Part shown: piece after piece, positions 1 through 6,922 of the stretch
Layout: every line of letters starts with the position of its first letter
Numbering within the stretch: the first letter of the stretch is position 1
Assembly (NCBI GenBank): GCA_023380955.1
Contig: JAMCTB010000083.1
Span: 1-15,145 of the forward strand
From: Chloroflexota bacterium
GTDB lineage: Bacteria; Chloroflexota; UBA6077
Direction: 5' to 3'
Length of the DNA stretch: 15,145 nucleotides
The notes under the pieces: generated by a model
The model's database searches: none
The model's input: only the letters and a program-made list of their open reading frames with translations
Told to the model about the DNA's origin: nothing
Program-made: the position numbers and the translations under genes

Positions 1-771
1 CGCAGTGTTAAGCCAACTGTCTGCTCCGTGTACGTGAAGGTCGTCCAACACGTTGACCGGCACCGCCTGGACCAGGTCGGGCCGCCACTGGAGCGCGAGC
101 TTCTGGAAAGCCTGTGTCACGAAGCCCCCGTGCATGAACCGCCCGCTGATCGGGTAGCCGATCCGATCGACGCCGCCCATGCGCTGGAACTCGGACCAGA
201 AGCCGATCCCCCCGCCGTCGGTGACGGCAAAGCCGGTGCCTCCGGCCCCCCCGAAGCCGTTGGCCGCGGTGAAGAACCGCCCGTCCGGAAGGTCGATTTG
301 GATTGGTACGGCGCCCGCCGGCCTGATCAGGATGCCGAAGAGGCTTGTGTGCGGCAGGGTGTAGGTGATGGTGCCGTTGGCGTTCTGCGTGCCCGTGAGC
401 GCTACCCACGTGCTGCCGTTCCAGTAGGTCAACACGATCAGGGATAGGTCACCCCCGGCTGCTTCCAGCTCGGCGGGCGTCGGCGTGTAAGTGACGACCA
501 GTGGGGCCGGGAAGTCGTGCAGCTCGACGCAGGCCGCAGCATCCCTCACCGTCAACTGGAAGGCAGTCTCGCCTCTCTGGAATCCGAACGGGGGCGGGGG
601 TGCCATGTTGGGTATCACGGGTATGTAGTCGACAATCATCCATCCGTTGCCTACTTCAGGACTCACTTTGGCGTGGAAGCCACCTACATTCCGTATGGCG
701 CCGACCCCGAGGTTCCGGGAACGAGTGAGTATCTTGATGAGCTCGGCTTGAGACCGCGAGCCTGATGGCAT
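1..771 (-). pseudogene. 3' part of a frameshifted surface/secreted protein (partial, continues left of window)
   Basis: An open minus-strand frame of 257 codons runs from an ATG at 771 off the left edge with no stop. The middle reads like a beta-sandwich surface domain (GETAFQLTVRDAAA ... LVVTYTPTPAELEAAG ... YWNGSTWVALTG). The last visible part reads FWSEFQRMGGVDRIGYPIS ... FVTQAFQKLALQWRPDLVQAVPVNVLDDLH, a C-terminal module I recall from many exported Chloroflexota proteins. There is no signal peptide and no good ribosome-binding site before the ATG. The frame directly upstream (656-1102) has the same coding-like character in another register, so this is probably the 3' piece of one larger broken gene and not an independent gene. 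Function unknown; cell-surface or extracellular location is inferred from the domain style. A real separate gene starting at 771 is possible but less likely. Confidence 0.55.
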
Positions 772-1242
772 ACCTGGTGGTTGGGATTTCCCCCGTCACG
801 ACGAGTTTGATGCCCCTAGCCTCCAGTTTTCGGGTGCCCTGGGGCGGATAAGGTACCCACTCGGTCCGGAAGCAGGTGACATAATGCTGCGCTGCAGCCC
901 GGGCGCCGGAGGAGAGGCCGATCCTGCGGTCCTGCCGGTTCATGCCGATCAACTGGATCCAGGGGCCGTCCGCCCGGCAGCCCAGGTCGATGCTGCCCCG
1001 GCTCAGGGTGGGGCCGGCTCCGAGAGGTGGATCCCCGTATCCAGGAACAGCCACAGGCTCGACGACGGCTACGACGATGAAGACCTCGTCGGGCTCTTGC
1101 ACCAGTTGGCGGGACTCGTACTCCTTCAGCCCGGGAGTCCCGCGTGACCAGCCAGGTCATACCAGTTGTGAAACCAATGCGTTCTCGCCAGCAGCTGGTA
1201 TGACAAGTGGTCATGGACAGGTATGCGTTTCCCCCTTGACAA
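656..1242 (-). pseudogene. 5' part of the same broken surface-protein gene, in two further frames
   Basis: From 1102 down to about 715 the minus strand encodes coding-like protein: VFIVVAVVEPVAVPGYGD, then DLGCRADGPWIQLIGMNRQDRR, then TRKLEARGIKLVVTGEIPTTRY. The frame then degenerates while the register used by 771-1 becomes sensible. Upstream, about 1242-1140 in a third register gives VHDHLSYQLLARTHWFHNWYDLAGHAGL before a stop. Moving one base at the CCCGGG run near 1130-1137 restores LKEYESRQLV. So at least two frame changes are needed to read one continuous product. No convincing start codon, signal peptide or promoter is visible at the 5' end. Either the gene is decayed or single-base sequencing errors lie in homopolymer runs; the data here cannot separate the two. 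Product unknown, probably an exported Chloroflexota surface protein. Confidence 0.45.
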
Positions 1243-1582
1243 GAGCAAGATACCAACCTATATTGCTGCAAGTTGTTATACCTCTCCGGCCCAGCACGGC
1301 AACTTGCAGCTGCCTTGTATGCTCAGCACTTCGAAATTTGGGCGGGGCCGATAGGACGAAGTGATAGGCCAGCGACTCTTGGACATGATAGCGAGACTTA
1401 AGAGCCTCGATAAGCAGGTGATAGAACCGGTCCCCAGGCGGAAGGCGGCTTCCAGCCAGGTGCGAGCCACCTTGCGGTCTCGACGGTGAGTGCTAGCCAA
1501 GAGATGCATCTTGAGCCAAACCCAGAGGGTGCTCAACAGGAAACCGATTCCTAGCCCACTTATTCAGTGAGAGTGACCAACG
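1243..1582. other. Gene-poor stretch with possible decayed coding remnant
   Basis: No intact gene is supported in these ~340 bases. On the minus strand two registers each look coding-like over part of the length: 1536 to about 1440 reads WVWLKMHLLASTHRRDRKVARTWLEAAFRLG, and about 1440 down to 1219 reads GDRFYHLLIEALKSRYHVQE followed by SLAYHFVLSAPPKFRS. They would join by a one-base shift at the CCCC run at 1432-1435. There is no ATG start, no recognisable family and no convincing ribosome-binding site. I read it as a possible remnant of a small broken gene. The promoter of the downstream regulator presumably lies in the right part of this stretch, but I see no clear -35/-10 pair. Confidence 0.3.
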
Positions 1583-2386
1583 TTGAAAATGACGACTCCT
1601 GGCCGTAGTACACCACTCTTTCGGGCGATAGTTGATGACATCAGCAAGGAGGTTGTGAGCGGTGGGGTCGGGCCGGGTGACGCCTTGCCTTCCGAACGTG
1701 AGTTGTCGGAGCAGTACGGTGTAAGCAGGACAGTGGTGCGCGAAGCAATCAAGGTCCTATCAGAGAAGCGGCTGGTCACGGTTATCCGTGGAAAAGGGGT
1801 TGTTGCCGCCCATCCGTCGCCTGATACCGTTACCGCTAGTCTTGGAGTGCTCTTCAGGCTTGGCCGTGCCACTCCACACCACCTCACCGAGCTTCGCCGA
1901 GGAATAGAACCGGAAGCTGCGGCCTTAGCTGCGATGAGAGCAACTCCGGAGCAATTGCAGAGACTGCGGCTTAGCGCCGAGAACTATGCACACAACAGCC
2001 ACCATCCGGAGAGGGCGACTGAGCTGGACCTGGAGCTTCACTGGACTATTGCTGAGGCCACTCAGAACGAACTGATCAAGGCTATGCTTGGCTCCATTCA
2101 GGGCCTCTGCAGAGAGACCATGATGAGTTGTGGCTGCCGCACCGGCTCCAAGGAGAAAACGGTTTACTACCATTACCGTATCGTCGATGCGATTGAGCAA
2201 CGCGATCCAGAGGCTGCTCGTTTGTTCATGCTGCACCACATCGATCAGGTCCACGCAGAGCAACTGCTGGCCGAGGAACGAAAGAACATGCAGACTGGTC
2301 CGGAGTCGCTTGCCGACGTAGCGGGTGGAGACGCCGAGTACTCGACAAACGTTGTGCCAGGACTCGACCCGGCCGGATCCGTCTAG
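1583..2386 (+). CDS. FadR-subfamily GntR transcriptional regulator
   Basis: A 267-residue DNA-binding regulator. Residues ~10-78 form the GntR winged helix (LPSERELSEQYGVSRTVVRE, then KVLSEKRLVTVIRGKGVVV-like wing). Residues ~95-232 match the FCD effector domain: D149 and H153 (ELDLELH), H197 (YYHYRI) and H219 (MLHHI) fall where FCD metal ligands are expected, and DAIEQRDPEAAR is the usual family signature. FCD regulators typically sense small organic acids; the ligand here cannot be told. The start could be TTG 1583 or ATG 1589, two codons in; a purine-rich GTGAGAG at 1567-1573 suits the TTG better. The last ~30 residues are an unstructured-looking tail. GC is clearly lower than in later genes (line 2041-2100 counts 31/60 G+C against 41/60 at 7321-7380), suggesting different ancestry. 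Its target operon is not evident; the neighbours are a broken gene and an IS. Confidence 0.9.
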   Translation: MKMTTPGRSTPLFRAIVDDISKEVVSGGVGPGDALPSERELSEQYGVSRTVVREAIKVLSEKRLVTVIRGKGVVAAHPSPDTVTASLGVLFRLGRATPHHLTELRRGIEPEAAALAAMRATPEQLQRLRLSAENYAHNSHHPERATELDLELHWTIAEATQNELIKAMLGSIQGLCRETMMSCGCRTGSKEKTVYYHYRIVDAIEQRDPEAARLFMLHHIDQVHAEQLLAEERKNMQTGPESLADVAGGDAEYSTNVVPGLDPAGSV

Positions 2387-2398
2387 CCACTACCTGCA

Positions 2399-2422
2399 GG
2401 GTTCTTGGCATCCGGAGAACCC
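2399..2422 (+). terminator. Short hairpin after the regulator gene, weak terminator candidate
   Basis: GGGTTCT at 2399-2405 pairs with AGAACCC at 2416-2422 across a 10-base loop, 13 bases after the regulator stop codon. No T-run follows, so an intrinsic terminator is uncertain; it could be an mRNA 3' stabilising hairpin. Confidence 0.3.
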
Positions 2423-2447
2423 GATATCTGCCGACCACGTCCGTAGT

Positions 2448-2471
2448 GGTAGCGCCCCACTCAACCGTGGT
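2448..2471 (+). repeat. Left terminal inverted repeat of the IS
   Basis: 24 bases beginning GGTAGCGCCCCACTCAACC, perfectly inverted with respect to 3705-3728. Confidence 0.92.
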
Positions 2472-2556
2472 TCATGGATGAAGATAAGGTGAAGGGTCGG
2501 CATTGGGCTTGCCTCCGGACTGGTGCTACTACACGCCAGTCAACGGGAGCCGGCCC

Positions 2557-3705
2557 ATGCTCGACCCTTCCAGCCAATTCTGCCACAACCCCGACTGCCT
2601 TGCCAGGGGGAAGGTCGGGGAAGGCAAGATCACTATTCACAGTCAGAAGGAGCATCGCTACCGATGCACCGTCTGCGGTCAGACGTTCGCTTCGACCAAG
2701 GGCACGCCCTTCTATCGGTTGCACAAGGCGGCGGACCTGATGGTCATCGTGCTGACCCTGCTGTGCCACGGCTGCCCCGTGCAGGCCATCGTCGCCGCCT
2801 TTGGCCTGGACGAGCGCACTGTAGCCGACTGGCAGGCCCGAGGAGGCCAGCACTGCCAGCAGGTCCACGAACACATCATTCAACAGGGGCAGGTGGACTT
2901 GCAGCACGTCCAGGCCGATGAGATCTGGGTCAAGATGGTGGGTAAGCGAGTCTGGATGGCGATGGCCATGGCGGTGCCGTCTCGACTGTGGCTGGGCGGG
3001 GTGATCAGCGTCCACCGAGACATGGAGTTGATCACCAACCTGGTGAAGATGGTCCGTTCCTGTGCCAGCAACCTGGGCATCCTGGTCTGTTACGTCACCG
3101 CCTTCCTGCGGGTGTTCCGGAACCCTGTGCGCACGGGGCACCGAGGCAGGCCTCGCCTGGTGCTGGCCCAGGGGCTCATGCTGGGCCAGGTGGTCAAACA
3201 GTACGCTAGGAGACACGTTGTGAGTGTGAAGCACAAGGCGGTACGAGGCACCCAGGAAGCCATCGCTACCGTCCTGGCGGCCACGGGTGGTGGGAAGGGC
3301 ATCAACACCGCCTACATCGAGCGCCTCAACGCCACCTTCCGGGCTGCCCTGGTCCCCTTGGTTCGTCGGGGCCGGGCCCTCGCCCGCAAGGAGACGGTGC
3401 TCTCGGTTGGGATGTATCTGGCAGGCTGCGCCTACAATTTCGTCTGGCTTCACGAGAGCCTCCGGTTGCTTGCTCCTGAAGGATCGTGCCACAAGTGGCC
3501 CCATCGGACACCGGCGATGGCCGCGGGCCTGACCGACCACCCGTGGACGATGACAGAACTGCTCAGCTACCAGATACCGCTGCCTGCCTGGGTAGCGCCC
3601 AAGCGCCGAGGTCGCCCACCCAAACGGCCCTCCCAACCGATCCTAGTCGAGTCGAAGCGCCGAGAACGCCCACCCGGGCAACCAATCCAAGCGGTGGCAG
3701 CGTGA
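2557..3705 (+). CDS. IS1-like transposase (zinc ribbon, HTH, DDE-type), probably catalytically dead
   Basis: A 382-residue transposase. Start ATG 2557 is chosen because GGGAG (2545-2549) sits 7 bases ahead; an in-frame TTG at 2503 lacks this. Residues 9-40 form a zinc ribbon (C9, C14, C37, C40). Residues ~73-95 look like a helix-turn-helix (PVQAIVAAFGLDERTVADWQ). The catalytic core shows D121 (ADEIW) and E255 (INTAYIERLNATFR), the first and last acids of the IS1-type DDE triad. The second Asp, expected in a (V/T)DG motif before YVTAFLRVF, is absent: the protein runs directly LVC-YVTAF at residues 178/179, as if about six residues were deleted in frame. The tail (~349-377) is basic and proline-rich with an AT-hook-like KRRGRPPKRP. 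The stop codon ends on the first base of the right inverted repeat. Family placement is firm; loss of activity is inferred from remembered relatives. Confidence 0.88.
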   Translation: MLDPSSQFCHNPDCLARGKVGEGKITIHSQKEHRYRCTVCGQTFASTKGTPFYRLHKAADLMVIVLTLLCHGCPVQAIVAAFGLDERTVADWQARGGQHCQQVHEHIIQQGQVDLQHVQADEIWVKMVGKRVWMAMAMAVPSRLWLGGVISVHRDMELITNLVKMVRSCASNLGILVCYVTAFLRVFRNPVRTGHRGRPRLVLAQGLMLGQVVKQYARRHVVSVKHKAVRGTQEAIATVLAATGGGKGINTAYIERLNATFRAALVPLVRRGRALARKETVLSVGMYLAGCAYNFVWLHESLRLLAPEGSCHKWPHRTPAMAAGLTDHPWTMTELLSYQIPLPAWVAPKRRGRPPKRPSQPILVESKRRERPPGQPIQAVAA

Positions 3706-3728
3706 CCACGGTTGAGTGGGGCGCTACC
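3705..3728 (-). repeat. Right terminal inverted repeat of the IS
   Basis: Perfect reverse complement of 2448-2471; starts on the last base of the transposase stop codon. It contains TTGAGT (3712-3717), which could act as an outward -35, but no convincing -10 follows at 16-18 bp. Confidence 0.92.
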
Positions 3729-3757
3729 TCTGCTTGTGTCTTCTTGGAGGATTCTCC

Positions 3758-5803
3758 GTGACCAGTGACGAGCACTCGCGACCGACATCGTCCGAGAGCC
3801 CTGCTAAGCCACCCATGGGATTTCACCCCGACCTGGTGTGGCGAGAGGAGGTGGTCGGCTCCCGGCCGGGCGACCGGGTGGTCCGCATCGCCCGCCATCG
3901 CAACTTTCATGGGGTTGGCCCCGGCATCCTTCTCCCTCGCCCCGAGGCGACGGTGCCCCACGATGGAATCGGCAGGTTTTGGTGGCGAGCCAAGCATCTG
4001 CTGGTGGGCCAGCCCATCTCCTCGGCCAACGAGTCCCAGGAGCGGCTGAACAAGATCAGGGCGTTGGCGGTGCTCTCCTCGGATGCCCTCTCCTCGGTGG
4101 CGTACGGCACCGAGGCGGCCATGCGGACGCTGATCCTTGCGGGTGTGGCGGCCCTATCCCTCACCCTGCCCATCTCGGTGGTTATCGCCCTGCTGCTGAT
4201 CATCGTGGCGACCAGCTACCAGCAGACGATTCAGGGCTACCCCTCGGGCGGCGGGTCCTACGTCGTGGCCCATGAGAACCTTGGTCGGCTTCCGGGCCTG
4301 ACCGCCGCCGCGTCCCTGCTGGTTGACTATGTGCTGACCGTAGCGGTATCCGTGGCGGCTGGAGTCGCCGCCCTGGTCTCCGCCTTCCCCGGCCTTGGGT
4401 CCTACGACGTGGCGTTGGCCGTCGGCTCAGTGGTGCTGATCATGCTGCTGAACCTGAGGGGCGTGCGGGAGTCGGGCACCGTCTTCGCTTTTCCCACCTA
4501 CGTCTTCGTCTTCTCCATCCTGGGACTGATCGGATGGGGGGTGTTCCGCCTGGCTACGGGGGGCATCCCCTACGAGCCCGGGCCCGCCGGCGCCAAGGCT
4601 GGAACGGAGACCCTGACCTGGTTCCTGCTGCTTTCGGCTTTTGCCAAGGGTTGCACGGCGATGACCGGAACCGAGGCCATCTCTAACGTCGTGCCGGTCT
4701 TCAAGGCGCCGGAGATCAAGAATGCTCGGATGACCCTGGGCTGGATGGCCGGGCTGTTGGCCGTCATGTTCGTGGGCATCTCTTTCCTGGCCAGCCACAT
4801 CGGAATCATCCCCGATCCCTCTGAGGATGAGACGGTCCTCAGCCAGCTAACACGGCTGATCACCGGCCAGGGTCCCTACTACTATCTGGTGCAGTTCTCC
4901 ACGACCATGATCCTGGTGCTGGCAGCCAATACCAGCTACGTCAGCTTCCCTCGGCTGCTGTACGTCATGGCCCGGGATCGATACGTGCCCCGCTGGTTCG
5001 GGTTGCGGGGCGATCGCCTCGCCTTCTCCATCGGGATCTTCGCTCTGACCATCTTCTCTTGCCTTCTGCTGGTCGTCTTCGGGAGCAACGTGGAGAGGCT
5101 GCTGCCCCTGTACGCCATCGGTGTGTTCACCGGCTTCACCCTGAGCCAGTCCGGGATGGTTCTCCACTGGCTGAGGGGCGACGACCCCAATCGGCGGCGC
5201 AAAGCCATCGTCAACGGCGTTGGCGCGGTGGCAACGGGGGTGGTTGCCCTGGTGATCGCGGTCACCAAGTTCGCGGAGGGGGCCTGGATGGTGATCCTGA
5301 TCGCCCCCATGCTCATTCTGTTGTTCCTCATGATCCACGGGCACTACGTCCGCATCGCCAAACAGTTGCGGACCCAGGCGCCGGTAAAGCCAAAGGGAAC
5401 GCCTCCCCTCGTGCTGGTGCCCATCTCCAGCCTGAGCCTGGTGGCGCGCCAGGCCCTGGCTTTCGCCCAGGATCTGAGCAAGAGGGTGGTGGCCATCCAC
5501 GTTACCTCGGAGCTGGAAGAGGCGGACAGCCTGCGAGCCCAGTGGCAGGAGGTGGTTGGGAACACCCCGCTGGTGATTATCGAGTCGCCCTACCGGCTGC
5601 TGCTGCCGCCGCTGCTGGCCTACGTGGATGCGGTGCGGGACCTCGACCCCGACGAGACGATCCTCGTGGTGTTGCCGGAGTTCGTCCCCAGGCACTGGTG
5701 GGAGCAGATTCTGCACAACCAAACCGCCCTGCGATTGAAAGGGGCGCTCCTCTTCCGGTCCAGGGTGGCCGTGACCAGCTTCCCCTATCAACTGGCCGAG
5801 TAG
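3758..5803 (+). CDS. KimA-like APC-superfamily potassium permease
   Basis: A 681-residue multi-spanning inner-membrane permease, likely an H+-coupled K+ importer of the KimA (YdaO) branch of the APC superfamily. The signature KIRALAVLSSDALSSVAYGTE (residues ~99-119) ahead of the first membrane span matches that branch closely. About twelve hydrophobic spans follow to residue ~535. From ~546 comes a cytoplasmic universal-stress-protein-like domain (PLVLVPISSLSLVARQALAF). GTG 3758 is preferred because GGAGG at 3746-3750 sits 7 bases ahead; an earlier in-frame GTG at 3716 lies inside the IS repeat. The ~75-residue N-terminal extension, with a GDRVVRIARHRNFHGVGPG stretch, is long for KimA. The neighbouring usp and two TrkA-domain genes support potassium transport; mycobacteria have a similar permease beside ceoB-ceoC. 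The IS 29 bp upstream has separated it from any native promoter. In KimA the C-terminal domain binds c-di-AMP; whether this one does is untested. Confidence 0.85.
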   Translation: MTSDEHSRPTSSESPAKPPMGFHPDLVWREEVVGSRPGDRVVRIARHRNFHGVGPGILLPRPEATVPHDGIGRFWWRAKHLLVGQPISSANESQERLNKIRALAVLSSDALSSVAYGTEAAMRTLILAGVAALSLTLPISVVIALLLIIVATSYQQTIQGYPSGGGSYVVAHENLGRLPGLTAAASLLVDYVLTVAVSVAAGVAALVSAFPGLGSYDVALAVGSVVLIMLLNLRGVRESGTVFAFPTYVFVFSILGLIGWGVFRLATGGIPYEPGPAGAKAGTETLTWFLLLSAFAKGCTAMTGTEAISNVVPVFKAPEIKNARMTLGWMAGLLAVMFVGISFLASHIGIIPDPSEDETVLSQLTRLITGQGPYYYLVQFSTTMILVLAANTSYVSFPRLLYVMARDRYVPRWFGLRGDRLAFSIGIFALTIFSCLLLVVFGSNVERLLPLYAIGVFTGFTLSQSGMVLHWLRGDDPNRRRKAIVNGVGAVATGVVALVIAVTKFAEGAWMVILIAPMLILLFLMIHGHYVRIAKQLRTQAPVKPKGTPPLVLVPISSLSLVARQALAFAQDLSKRVVAIHVTSELEEADSLRAQWQEVVGNTPLVIIESPYRLLLPPLLAYVDAVRDLDPDETILVVLPEFVPRHWWEQILHNQTALRLKGALLFRSRVAVTSFPYQLAE

Positions 5804-5830
5804 CGCCGGGCGAACCCCGGATTCGATTCG

Positions 5831-5883
5831 TGGCGGGCGGCAGTGCGAGGGCGACGGCCTTCCCGGGTGCCGCCCGCCATTTT
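5831..5883 (+). terminator. Rho-independent terminator after the permease gene
   Basis: A 12-bp perfect stem, TGGCGGGCGGCA (5831-5842) with TGCCGCCCGCCA (5868-5879), closes a 25-base loop and is followed by TTTT (5880-5883). It begins 27 bases after the permease stop codon and separates that transcript from the usp-trkA operon. Confidence 0.82.
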
Positions 5884-5926
5884 GCCACCCCCTCCGAATG
5901 GCAAGAAGTATGCAGTTCATCAGTCT

Positions 5927-5956
5927 TTGACAAGTCCGATGGTTGGTGAGTAGAAT
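5927..5956 (+). promoter_or_regulatory. Sigma-70-type promoter of the usp-trkA operon
   Basis: TTGACA (5927-5932, consensus) is followed after 18 bases by TAGAAT (5951-5956, five of six). Transcription would start near 5963, leaving a leader of about 77 bases that contains the inverted pair CCGCGGT/ACCGCGG before the GTG at 6040. It lies just after the permease terminator. Confidence 0.72.
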
Positions 5957-6039
5957 TCGCCGTTCTGTTTGGATATCCCTGATGGGCCGCGGTTCGCTCG
6001 TGCGATGGGCCACCGCGGAGTCGATCGCGAGGTGGAGAG

Positions 6040-6468
6040 GTGCTCAACCCGAGTAGGATCCTGGTTCCGGTTGCCGGGAATCCCCTCGACGAGGAGATGG
6101 TGGCATATGCGGCTGAACTGGCGAAGCGCAGCCATGCCAGGTTGTACTCGATTTACGTCATCGAGGTGAAGCGGACGCTTCCGCTGGAGATCGATCTACC
6201 CGCGGAGGTGGAGAAGGGGGAGGAGATCCTCCAGAGGGCCGAAGAGGTGGCGCGTCGCTCCAAGCAGGACATCGAGACTGAGGTCCTACAGGCCCGGGAC
6301 GCGGGGACCGCCATCGTGGAGGAAGCGGAGCGTCGGGGCATCGATCTGATCGTGATGGGCTTGAGGTACCGAAAGCAGTACGAGCAGTTCTACCTCGGCA
6401 GCACCGTGATGTACGTCCTGAAGAATGCCTCGTCCAGAGTGTGTGTATGCAGGGAGCCGATCCCTTGA
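6040..6468 (+). CDS. Universal stress protein (UspA family)
   Basis: A 142-residue cytoplasmic nucleotide-binding protein of the Usp fold. The N-terminus has the family opening SRILVPVAGNPLDEEMVAYAAELAKRSHARLYSIYVIEV. The C-terminal half carries IDLIVMGLRYRKQYEQFYLG followed by ST and VMYVLKNASSRVCVCR, which corresponds to the ATP-binding G-x2-G-x9-G(S/T) loop, though the first part is atypical (MGLRYRK). The GTG start has GAGG at 6029-6032, 7 bases ahead. It is first in an operon with two TrkA-domain genes (49-base gap to the next) and follows a permease whose own C-terminus is Usp-like. This suggests a role in sensing ATP or a nucleotide signal for the transport system, which is inference. 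Confidence 0.88.
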   Translation: MLNPSRILVPVAGNPLDEEMVAYAAELAKRSHARLYSIYVIEVKRTLPLEIDLPAEVEKGEEILQRAEEVARRSKQDIETEVLQARDAGTAIVEEAERRGIDLIVMGLRYRKQYEQFYLGSTVMYVLKNASSRVCVCREPIP

Positions 6469-6517
6469 GTCGCTGCCCGCCTTGTGGAGCGGGAATGTCA
6501 GGAGGGGACACGCAGGG

Positions 6518-6922
6518 ATGAAGATAATCGTTATGGGGTGCGGACGGGTCGGCAGCCGCCTGGCCAACGTGCTGGATTCCGAGGGCCACGAGGTGACTGT
6601 AGTCGACCGCAACAGCGCCTCTTTCAAGCGTCTCCGGGCGGACTTCGGCGGGAAAACGGTGCTGGGTACGGGCATCGACGAGGATGTGCTCAGGCGTGCC
6701 GGTGTCGAACACGCGGATGTCTTCGTCGCCACCACCGAGGGCGACAACCGCAACATCATGTCGGCGCAGATCGCCCAGAAGGTGTTCAACGTGCCGATGG
6801 TGATTGCCCGAACCTACGATCCGGGGCGGAGTGAGATCTACGAGAAGCTGGGGCTGAAGACCTACTGTCCGACGCTGGTGGGGGCCCGCCTGCTTCACGA
6901 GATGATCTTGGGGAAGGGATAG
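6518..6922 (+). CDS. TrkA/RCK_N-domain potassium uptake regulator, short form (CeoB-like)
   Basis: A 134-residue protein made of a single RCK N (TrkA-N) Rossmann domain. The dinucleotide loop GCGRVG is at residues 7-12, with the acidic residue D30 (TVVDRN) that favours NAD(H), then DVFVATTEGDNRNIMSAQIAQ. There is no TrkA_C domain. ATG 6518 is chosen because GGAGGGG (6501-6507) precedes it and the Rossmann strand begins at once. Its stop is directly followed by the ATG of a full-length TrkA gene, with no gap, so the pair is surely co-translated and probably forms a hetero-oligomeric ring, as proposed for mycobacterial CeoB/CeoC. Such rings gate K+ transporters in response to NAD(H), ATP or ADP. 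No TrkH/KtrB channel is in the window; the nearby KimA-like permease is the obvious candidate partner. Confidence 0.88.
   Translation: MKIIVMGCGRVGSRLANVLDSEGHEVTVVDRNSASFKRLRADFGGKTVLGTGIDEDVLRRAGVEHADVFVATTEGDNRNIMSAQIAQKVFNVPMVIARTYDPGRSEIYEKLGLKTYCPTLVGARLLHEMILGKG

Larger units (their letters stand above)
2448..3728 (+). mobile_element. IS1-like insertion sequence, 1281 bp
   Basis: The element is bounded by 24-bp perfect inverted repeats (2448-2471 and 3705-3728) that begin GGT as in IS1-type elements (left end GGTAGCGCCCCACTCAACC...). The match extends to AGnGGT at 2445/3731 with one mismatch. Between them lies one transposase gene, filling nearly the whole element. I see no 8-9 bp target duplication: the left flank ends ...GTCCGTAGT and the right flank begins TCTGCTTGT. 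That suggests an old insertion, a flank rearranged by recombination between copies, or an adjacent deletion. The right end lies 29 bp before the start codon of the K+ permease gene. Confidence 0.9.

Noticed and set aside
2461..3636. Minus-strand open frame (391 codons) across the IS
   Set aside because: Opposite the transposase, begins and ends without sense relative to the element, and reads as low-complexity His/Gln/Gly-rich shadow.
3716..3757. Upstream GTG start for the permease, 14 codons earlier
   Set aside because: It lies within the IS right inverted repeat and has no ribosome-binding site, while GTG 3758 has GGAGG at ideal spacing.
4847..6013. Minus-strand open frame (388 codons) opposite the permease
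   Set aside because: Overlaps membrane-span coding DNA and the terminator; His/Gln/Gly-rich shadow composition.
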